Source: Deltaproteobacteria bacterium | Lineage (GTDB): Bacteria; Desulfobacterota; Binatia; Binatales; Binataceae | Assembly: GCA_021831785.1 (NCBI GenBank) | Contig: JAKBMB010000005.1 | Span: 1 to 48,343 of the forward strand | Length of the DNA stretch: 48,343 nt | Direction of reading: 5' to 3' | In this document: in pieces, positions 43,015 to 48,343 of the stretch | Position numbering within the stretch: position 1 is the stretch's first letter | Layout of the letters: every line of letters starts with the position of its first letter | The notes under the pieces: model-generated | Databases searched by the model: none | Seen by the model: the letters and a program-made list of their open reading frames with translations, nothing else | What the model was told of the DNA's origin: nothing | Translations under genes and position numbers: made by a program

Positions 43015-43626
43015 ATGATTATCGGCACGTCGCTGGAAATACGCCGTGTGCTTCACCTGGTCGAGCAGGTCGCGGCGACGAATGCCCCGGTCCTGATCAC
43101 CGGTGAGAGCGGCACCGGCAAGGAACTGATCGCACGGAGAATTCACGAACTGTCGCCGCTGCGCCATCGGCTTGACGACCTGCCGCCGCTGGCCGAGCAT
43201 TTCATCGAAGAATTCAACCGCGAACACCGCAAGAGCGTACAAGGGCTGGAGCAGGACTTCCTCGACGCGCTCAGAGCACACACCTGGCCCGGCAACATCC
43301 GCGAACTGCGCAACGTCATCCAGCGGGCGGTTATCGTATGCCGGTCGCCCATGCTCTCGCTCCGAGACTTGCCGTTGGAACTGGCTTCGCGCCACGGACT
43401 AGAGAGCAGCTTCACCGTTCGATTGGGCTCGTCAGGGTCCGAAGTCGAGCGCGAGCTTCTCTTCCGGACCGTCGAGTATGTCAGAGGCAACAAGGCTCGC
43501 GCGGCGGATATCCTAGGAATGAGCCGGGGAACTCTCTACAATCGGCTCAAACGGTACGGCCTGCCCGAAACGAACGGGCACGTGAACGGACGCGTATATC
43601 GCAACGGTCGCAATGGACTGACGTGA
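43015..43626 (+). pseudogene. Sigma-54 enhancer-binding protein with internally deleted AAA+ domain
   Basis: A 203-residue product that begins IIGTSLEIRRVLHLVEQVA and has Walker A GESGTGKE (residues 30-37), then jumps near residue 50 to the late AAA+ segment HRLDDLPPLAEHFIEEFN, WPGNIRELRN and a Fis-type helix-turn-helix (ARAADILGMSRGTLYNRLKRYGL). Walker B, the GAFTGA loop and about 110 residues are missing, and no receiver or sensor domain precedes it (in-frame stop 12 bp upstream). It cannot activate sigma-54 polymerase but may still bind DNA. From 43627 to 43941 nothing coding is evident. Confidence 0.8.
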
Positions 43627-43941
43627 TGGCAGGACGGAGCCGCAAGTCGTGCGGTCTCCGCGGTCGGTCGAATTCAAGCACGGGCGCCGATCGATAAGGA
43701 CCGTCATCGCCCCGAATGTTTTCTGGCGACGCGAGCGGTTGAGACAATCGCGGCGGCGTCGCAAGACGCGCGCTGTTTGGGCAACGCATGATGAGGTGTG
43801 ATTGGGTTATTGCGGTGGGCATCGTGATGATCGACGAGCAAGTCCAAGGTGGCGAAACGGGCGCCGGGACTGTGCTGAGGCCATTTCGATTGGCATCGCC
43901 CGAATCCATGGGTACACTCCGGAGCGTCGTGGAGGTGCGAG

Positions 43942-45327
43942 ATGGAACGATCGGTGTCGAGGCGCTGGACGAACAAGTCCGTCCTCTCACTCGCTGGAAC
44001 CCTGGACCCAATAAGCGCAATAGAGCAGCGAGCACGTGACACCGTCCTGAAGGCCCTTGATAGCGGTTGGTCCGGACCGCCGTTCGATCCTATAAAGCTA
44101 GCCGATATCCTGGGTATTGTGGTGCGTCCGCGAGCCGATATCGTGGACGCGAGAACAGTCCCAACGGGACCTACTGAATTCGCCATCGAGTTCAACCCGG
44201 GACAACCGCGGGAGCGGGTCCGATTTTCCATTGCTCACGAGATCGCCCACTCGTTTTTCCCCGATTGCGCCCAAGAAGTTCGCAATCGCGGAGAACACGC
44301 GAACGCACGAAGTGACGACTGGCAGCTTGAAGTCCTTTGTAATATCGCTGCATCTGAACTCGTGATGCCGATCGGCAGCTTCGGAGAGATCGGAGCGAAG
44401 CCGCTCTCATTGGAGAGATTGATGCGCTTGCGGCTTGAGTTTGACGTGTCATCTGAGGCGATTCTGATACGAGCGATCAAGATGACGCACGAGGCCGCCT
44501 TGATGTTCTGCGCCTCCGCTCATTCTCGCCATGAAAGGCCATCATATGCTTTAGACTACTTCATCCCGTCGCGCACTTGGACCTGTGGGCTTCCGGCGGG
44601 CCGGGCAATCGGTGCCGACACAGTGTTAGCTGAGTGTACGGCCATCGGCTACACGTCCCACGGCATCGAGCAGTGGCCCGTGCTCAAAGATCCGTTAGAC
44701 GTGCAGTGCGTGGGACTGCCGCCTTACCCAGGCAGTCGTTTTCCTCGCGTGGCCGGATTCGTGCGGGTCGCCAATGGAGACATGAGCGGCTCGGTCGGAC
44801 CCATAGGTTACGTGGACGGCAACGCGCTTGACCCCAGAGGAACGGGCGTCCGTATGATCTGCCACATAGTCCCAGATCGGTCTTACATTTGGGGCGGTAG
44901 CGGGTTTGCTGCGAACGTCAGGCGGAAATTCCCAAATGTGCAGCAAGACTTCAAAACTTGGGCACAAAGTGGTGGGCGCAAACTACAGCTCGGGAACGTG
45001 CACTTTACTCTCGCGGCAGATTCAATTTGGATTGCGAGCATGATTGCCCAACACGGCTTCGGAGCTTCGGAGACTCCTCGCATCCGTTACGAAGCGCTGG
45101 AGCGTTGCCTCGAACAAGTTGCGGCGAAAGCGTCCGCTGAAAGCGCGTCCGTGCACATGCCGAGGATCGGAACCGGTGCGGCTGGCGGATCCTGGGAACT
45201 TATCGAAGAGCTCGTAGTTGATAAACTATTTAGATCTGGGATCACAGTTACTGTATACGATCTTCCACCGCGAAGCTCGCACTCAATACAGAGTGATTTG
45301 TTCGCGACTCTGAGCAGAGCTCAATAG
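43942..45327 (+). CDS. ImmA/IrrE-type metallopeptidase fused to a macro domain
   Basis: A 461-residue protein. Residues about 45-200 form an ImmA/IrrE (COG2856) zinc peptidase: FSIAHEIAHSFF with H99-E100-x-x-H103 and the distal Glu in AASELVMP (about 139). The C-terminal part (about 285-450) reads as a macro domain of the ALC1/TARG1-like kind: GGSGFAANVRRKFP, WIASMIAQHGFG and VHMPRIGTGAAGGSWELIEELV. Macro domains bind or remove ADP-ribose. GGAGG at 43931-43935 is 6 nt before the ATG. First gene of a tight operon, 11 bp before the next. Known ImmA proteins cleave repressors after DNA damage; the target here is unknown. Confidence 0.8.
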   Translation: MERSVSRRWTNKSVLSLAGTLDPISAIEQRARDTVLKALDSGWSGPPFDPIKLADILGIVVRPRADIVDARTVPTGPTEFAIEFNPGQPRERVRFSIAHEIAHSFFPDCAQEVRNRGEHANARSDDWQLEVLCNIAASELVMPIGSFGEIGAKPLSLERLMRLRLEFDVSSEAILIRAIKMTHEAALMFCASAHSRHERPSYALDYFIPSRTWTCGLPAGRAIGADTVLAECTAIGYTSHGIEQWPVLKDPLDVQCVGLPPYPGSRFPRVAGFVRVANGDMSGSVGPIGYVDGNALDPRGTGVRMICHIVPDRSYIWGGSGFAANVRRKFPNVQQDFKTWAQSGGRKLQLGNVHFTLAADSIWIASMIAQHGFGASETPRIRYEALERCLEQVAAKASAESASVHMPRIGTGAAGGSWELIEELVVDKLFRSGITVTVYDLPPRSSHSIQSDLFATLSRAQ

Positions 45328-45338
45328 TCGGGCACTCG

Positions 45339-46946
45339 GTGTTGGGGGGCAAGATCGTTTTGCTGTCCGGGCCGATTTGCTCGGGAAAATCGACGCTCGC
45401 GGAGCGACTTGTCGACCGCTATAAGGCGACCCTCTGCAAGACACACGAACTGATTCAGACGCTCAAGCCCAGGGTCCCCAACGAGCGCGTCGCGTTACAG
45501 AAAGCCGGCGACGCTCTTGACCGCTCCACAAACGGCAGATGGATCCAAGAGGCGCTGGCGCGTCGCATCGATGGCCAGCCGGCCGAATCGGTCGTAGTTG
45601 TCGATGCGGTTCGGATCACTTCCCAAGTTGATGGCGTCCGCGAAGCGTTTCCTACGCGCGTTTACCATATCCACCTAACGGCCTCCAGCAGTGAACTGGC
45701 TAGACGTTACGCATCACGGAATAGCCAGGTTACCGAAGTCACCTCATATGATCGGGCTCGGGTCAATCGGACCGAACGCAATGTCGAACACTTGACGGCC
45801 ATTGCGGATATCGTTGTAAAAACTGACCAGTGTACGGCCGACGACGTTTTGATCCGTGCGGTGGCACAACTGGGACTTTACCCTCGGACTATTACACGAA
45901 TCGTCGATGTCCTTGTGGGCGGACAATACGGCAGCGAAGGCAAAGGTAACATCGTTGCCCACATTGCGCGCGAATATCAGTATCTTATGCGAGTCGGCGG
46001 CCCGAACGCAGGCCACAAGGTCTTCGGCGATCCTGTCCAGACATTTCATCATCTGCCGTCGGGTACTACTCGATCTGACGCCAAGCTTCTCATAGGCCCG
46101 GGTGCGGTCCTGAGCGTTCCAAGAATCCTTGACGAGATTGCGCAGTTCAAGGTGCCGCACGACAGGTTATCCATCGATCCTTCCGCGATGATCATCAAAC
46201 AACAAGACGTCCGGCGAGAGCAGAAGCGACTTGGAGCGATTGGTTCAACCGCCCAAGGCGTTGGAGAAGCGACTGCGAGGAGGATCAACGACCGCGGTCA
46301 GGTCGACACGAAAGGCAGGCCGCGGGTGGTTCTCGCGAAGGACATGCGCGAATTGAGACCCTTTGTACGCGAAATCGCGCCAATCCTTGAACTTGCTTAT
46401 CTGCGGAATGAGAAAGTGTTGCTTGAGGGAACGCAGGGAACCTCGCTGAGCCTGTATCACGGCTTTTACCCGCACGTGACGTCACGGGACACCACAGTAT
46501 CCGGTTGCCTGGCTGAGGCGGGTATCTCGCCTACTCGTGTCCGCCGTGTCGTCATGGTGTGCCGCACCTATCCGATCAGAGTGGGTGGGACCTCCGGCCC
46601 GATGAGTCAGGAAATCACCGTGGAGGAGATCTCTCGGCGTTCTGGTTTGCCAGTTGAAGAAGTGAAAAACACCGAAATCACTTCAACTACACACAGGCCC
46701 AGACGCATCGCAGAATTCGATTGGATGCAGCTTCGGCGGTCCGCAGTCTTGAACGGCCCAACGGATATTGCGCTCACCTTCGTTGACTATCTGGACGCCC
46801 GAAACCAGAAGGCTCTCAGATTCGAGCAACTAACGCTGGACACTTTGAGGTTCATCGAAGAAGTGGAACGAGTATCGGGAGTACCTGTCACCCTGATTTC
46901 AACGAGATTTCACTGGCGCAACATTATAGATCGGCGGTCCTGGTGA
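45339..46946 (+). CDS. P-loop kinase domain fused to PurZ-like adenylosuccinate synthetase homologue
   Basis: A 535-residue fusion. Residues 1-180: nucleotide-kinase-like fold with Walker A GPICSGKST (11-19) and VVVVDAVR (85-92). Residues 187-535: adenylosuccinate-synthetase fold. The PurA loop GDEGKGK reads GSEGKGN, so catalytic Asp is Ser199; the catalytic His is kept (NAGH, His226). The GTP-selecting TKLD motif reads TFVD (480-483). VTSRDTT, YPIRVGGTSG and STTHRPRR match the phage PurZ style more than PurA. PurZ makes the 2-aminoadenine precursor from dGMP and aspartate. GTG start; the stop overlaps the next gene as GTGA. The substrate is inferred, not shown. Confidence 0.85.
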   Translation: MLGGKIVLLSGPICSGKSTLAERLVDRYKATLCKTHELIQTLKPRVPNERVALQKAGDALDRSTNGRWIQEALARRIDGQPAESVVVVDAVRITSQVDGVREAFPTRVYHIHLTASSSELARRYASRNSQVTEVTSYDRARVNRTERNVEHLTAIADIVVKTDQCTADDVLIRAVAQLGLYPRTITRIVDVLVGGQYGSEGKGNIVAHIAREYQYLMRVGGPNAGHKVFGDPVQTFHHLPSGTTRSDAKLLIGPGAVLSVPRILDEIAQFKVPHDRLSIDPSAMIIKQQDVRREQKRLGAIGSTAQGVGEATARRINDRGQVDTKGRPRVVLAKDMRELRPFVREIAPILELAYLRNEKVLLEGTQGTSLSLYHGFYPHVTSRDTTVSGCLAEAGISPTRVRRVVMVCRTYPIRVGGTSGPMSQEITVEEISRRSGLPVEEVKNTEITSTTHRPRRIAEFDWMQLRRSAVLNGPTDIALTFVDYLDARNQKALRFEQLTLDTLRFIEEVERVSGVPVTLISTRFHWRNIIDRRSW

Positions 46947-47620
46947 ACGCAGAAGAACTGGAGCGGTTGATTTCGCGTCATCCCGTTCTTTTTCATATGG
47001 CTGAGCTCGGAAGCTGGCCCAGCATCCGCAAGCACGGGCTCCTAAGCACGTCAGCGCTGCTGGATCTGTTTGGTTACGCTGGCAGGCAACGTCACGATCT
47101 GGAAGCGAGACGGCGTCCCGAAAGTGTCGCTATCAAGCATTCAACTCATGGGCAGGCGGTTGTCCGTGATCAAAAGCCGATAACGGACGCTGCTCTGGAG
47201 CGGTGCTTACTCGATGGTCTCACGCCATCGGGCTGGTACCGAATGTTAAATGCGAGGGTCTTCTTCTGGCTCACTGAGGAGCGACTGCAGCGGCTACTTA
47301 ATGCCGGTCCATATGCTTCCTCGAATCATGATGTTCTTTCTGTCGAGACGCGCGCGCTGATCGAGAAGTACCGCGAACTGATCACCCTGGCTCCCATAAA
47401 CACAGGAAACACGAGGCCCTACGCGCAACCGCGCGGCCGGGCAACGTTTTCGTCGATCGAGAACTACCCGTATGAGGAGTGGATGGCGAAACGACGCGGC
47501 ATCGACCCTGCCGTAGAATTGGCCGTGATGGGTGGCGTCTCTCAAATTGAGCGGTTTACAATATCCGTAAGAGAGATGCGCGGAAACCAGATTGTTCGCG
47601 TTATCTGGACGCGCCCATAA
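46943..47620 (+). CDS. DUF7002-type protein, possible ADP-ribosyltransferase-like toxin
   Basis: A 225-residue protein. HPVLFHMAELGSWPSIRKHGLLSTSALLDLF opens the domain, followed by RDQKPITDAALERCLLDGLTPSGWYRMLNARVFFWLTEERLQRLL and the TLAPINTGNTRPYAQPRGRATF block, a pattern I associate with DUF7002. The opening (FHMAE-x-GSWPSI-x-x-HGLLS) resembles the NAD-binding start of DarT/DUF4433-type ADP-ribosyltransferases, but I infer this and cannot show catalytic residues. Its GTG start overlaps the preceding stop, so it is made with the other two proteins. The macro domain two genes upstream would be a logical antidote. Confidence 0.65.
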   Translation: MNAEELERLISRHPVLFHMAELGSWPSIRKHGLLSTSALLDLFGYAGRQRHDLEARRRPESVAIKHSTHGQAVVRDQKPITDAALERCLLDGLTPSGWYRMLNARVFFWLTEERLQRLLNAGPYASSNHDVLSVETRALIEKYRELITLAPINTGNTRPYAQPRGRATFSSIENYPYEEWMAKRRGIDPAVELAVMGGVSQIERFTISVREMRGNQIVRVIWTRP

Positions 47621-47742
47621 ATTCTGACACTGCGGCCAGGGAGTGTCCTGGAGCGTGTGGAATTTGGGAGAGCGGTGCGGCCTTGCTGATGCCGATGGGC
47701 GTGAAGGCCGATGCGTCAAGGCGGAAAGAGAATTGATACGAT

Positions 47743-47773
47743 GGCGCGCCCGCGCAACAAGCGCGGGCGCGCC
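47743..47773. terminator. Bidirectional hairpin terminator
   Basis: GGCGCGCCCGCGC (47743-47755) and GCGCGGGCGCGCC (47761-47773) form a perfect 13-bp stem with loop AACAA. On the minus strand the stem is preceded by a T-rich stretch, and on the plus strand it is followed by AAAACTT. It lies between convergent genes and probably serves both; the T-tract criterion is poorly met on the plus strand. Confidence 0.6.
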
Positions 47774-47780
47774 AAAACTT

Positions 47781-48343
47781 CTATTGCTCGCACGATTTGC
47801 GATTGAGTATGAAATCGGCGGCCTTCTGTGCCTGGGCGGCTGCATGGATCAGAAGCTTGCGGTCATCGCGGAGCTTCTTCAGCCATCCAGCCACATACGC
47901 GGCCTGGTTGGTGAGAACCGCGTTAGAGATTCCGGCTTCGGCGCAAAGGAAAGCCGCTCCCATCTCGGCAACCAGTTCCTCTTTGGAATAGACGGGCGAC
48001 CCGAAGGGCGCAGCTTCGCAGATGCCTTCTCGCGCAAGCCGCTTCTCGTGGCCGACGCTGTGGATCAATTCGTGTGTTTCAGTGGCGGCTTCCTCTTCAG
48101 CGCTGATGAATAGCTCGCGCGGCGGAAGCGTAATGCGATCGGTGAGTGGCGAGTAAAACGCTTTCGAGCCTCCGCGTACTATTTCGGGCGGGTTAGGCAT
48201 TCCGGCGATGATCTTTTCGACGGCTTCAATCGGATCGTGATGATGCGTTTGGATCTTCGGAAGCTTGTCGAGAACCGTTTCCGGCAGTTCGCATTGTTCG
48301 AGGTTCCAAACCCGATATAATCTGAGTAGGAATCGACGGCGCG
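47781..48343 (-). CDS. ArdC-like antirestriction protein, C-terminal part (cut by window edge)
   Basis: The minus-strand frame continues open to the right edge. Visible sequence includes RVWNLEQCELP, the end of the ArdC linker (YRVFNVEQ-like), then the zincin-like domain: THELIHSVGHEKRL (HExxHxxGH zinc site) and SKEELVAEMGAAFLCAEAGI, NQAAYVAGWLKKLRDD. ArdC proteins carry an N-terminal ssDNA-binding domain and protect incoming conjugative DNA. The N-terminus lies outside the window; an internal ATG at 48200 is not the true start. Its presence supports a conjugative or integrative origin for the island. Confidence 0.85.
   Translation of the reverse strand, partial: RRRFLLRLYRVWNLEQCELPETVLDKLPKIQTHHHDPIEAVEKIIAGMPNPPEIVRGGSKAFYSPLTDRITLPPRELFISAEEEAATETHELIHSVGHEKRLAREGICEAAPFGSPVYSKEELVAEMGAAFLCAEAGISNAVLTNQAAYVAGWLKKLRDDRKLLIHAAAQAQKAADFILNRKSCEQ

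Noticed and set aside
43788-44039. 83-codon frame overlapping the start of the peptidase-macro gene
   Set aside because: It overlaps a well-supported gene with a good ribosome-binding site and has no recognisable motif.
45339-46946. Housekeeping purA
   Set aside because: The catalytic Asp and the TKLD motif are missing, an extra kinase domain is fused, and the context is a mobile island.
47648-47660. 13-bp identity (ctggagcgtgtgg) with 5720-5732
   Set aside because: Too short and without shared flanks; likely chance in GC-rich DNA.

Overview
The window comes from a GC-rich, Gram-negative-type bacterial chromosome. It carries a complete division and cell-wall (dcw) cluster in the order mraZ-rsmH-ftsL-ftsI-murE-murF-mraY-murD-ftsW-murG-murC-murB-ftsQ-ftsA-ftsZ. 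The MurE has the DNPR motif of meso-diaminopimelate-adding enzymes. The order, the GC-rich codon use and the accessory families suggest a deltaproteobacterial-type lineage (Desulfobacterota, Binatota or a relative). The lineage is an inference; no rRNA is present.

Layout. 1-9,000: a surface-polysaccharide locus (Wzy-like polymerase, Wzx-like flippase, SAM methyltransferase, two GT4 glycosyltransferases), interrupted by a hicAB toxin-antitoxin pair and by a tandem duplication carrying DUF1640-type coiled-coil genes and copies of a glycosyltransferase 5' end. 9,000-16,000: a PAS histidine kinase, a glycine-zipper lipoprotein, a MocR-type regulator divergent from a truncated flavin-binding protein, a tRNA-Phe between broken genes, a CBS-domain relic and a two-domain kinase. 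Three copies of a roughly 125-bp inverted-repeat element lie in this first third. 16,000-20,060: a large orphan P-loop ATPase and a secreted jelly-roll lectin-like protein. 20,300-37,430: the dcw operon, with a MraZ operator in front and a strong hairpin behind. Most of its genes overlap by ATGA. 37,554-39,430: a JAMM peptidase, tRNA-Glu and an integrase remnant.

39,432 to the right edge: an integrated accessory island. Its left boundary is a 58-nt copy of the 3' half of a tRNA-Leu, oriented so that the element lies to the right. It holds higBA, an IS3-family insertion sequence, a gene remnant cut at its 5' side next to the IS, a CGNR zinc-finger regulator, an internally deleted sigma-54 activator, a compact three-gene operon and an ArdC-like antirestriction protein that runs off the edge. 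Its G+C content is visibly lower than that of the dcw cluster.

The most interesting item is the three-gene operon at 43,942-47,620: (1) an ImmA/IrrE-type zinc peptidase fused to a macro domain; (2) a P-loop nucleotide-kinase-like domain fused to an adenylosuccinate-synthetase homologue; (3) a DUF7002-type protein that may have an ADP-ribosyltransferase-like fold. In gene 2 the catalytic Asp of PurA is Ser and the GTP-recognition TKLD motif is lost, as in the phage 2-aminoadenine (Z) enzyme PurZ. I read it as an uncharacterised defence or toxin-antitoxin-like cassette combining nucleotide chemistry with ADP-ribose chemistry. The domain calls come from the sequence; the system-level function is inference.
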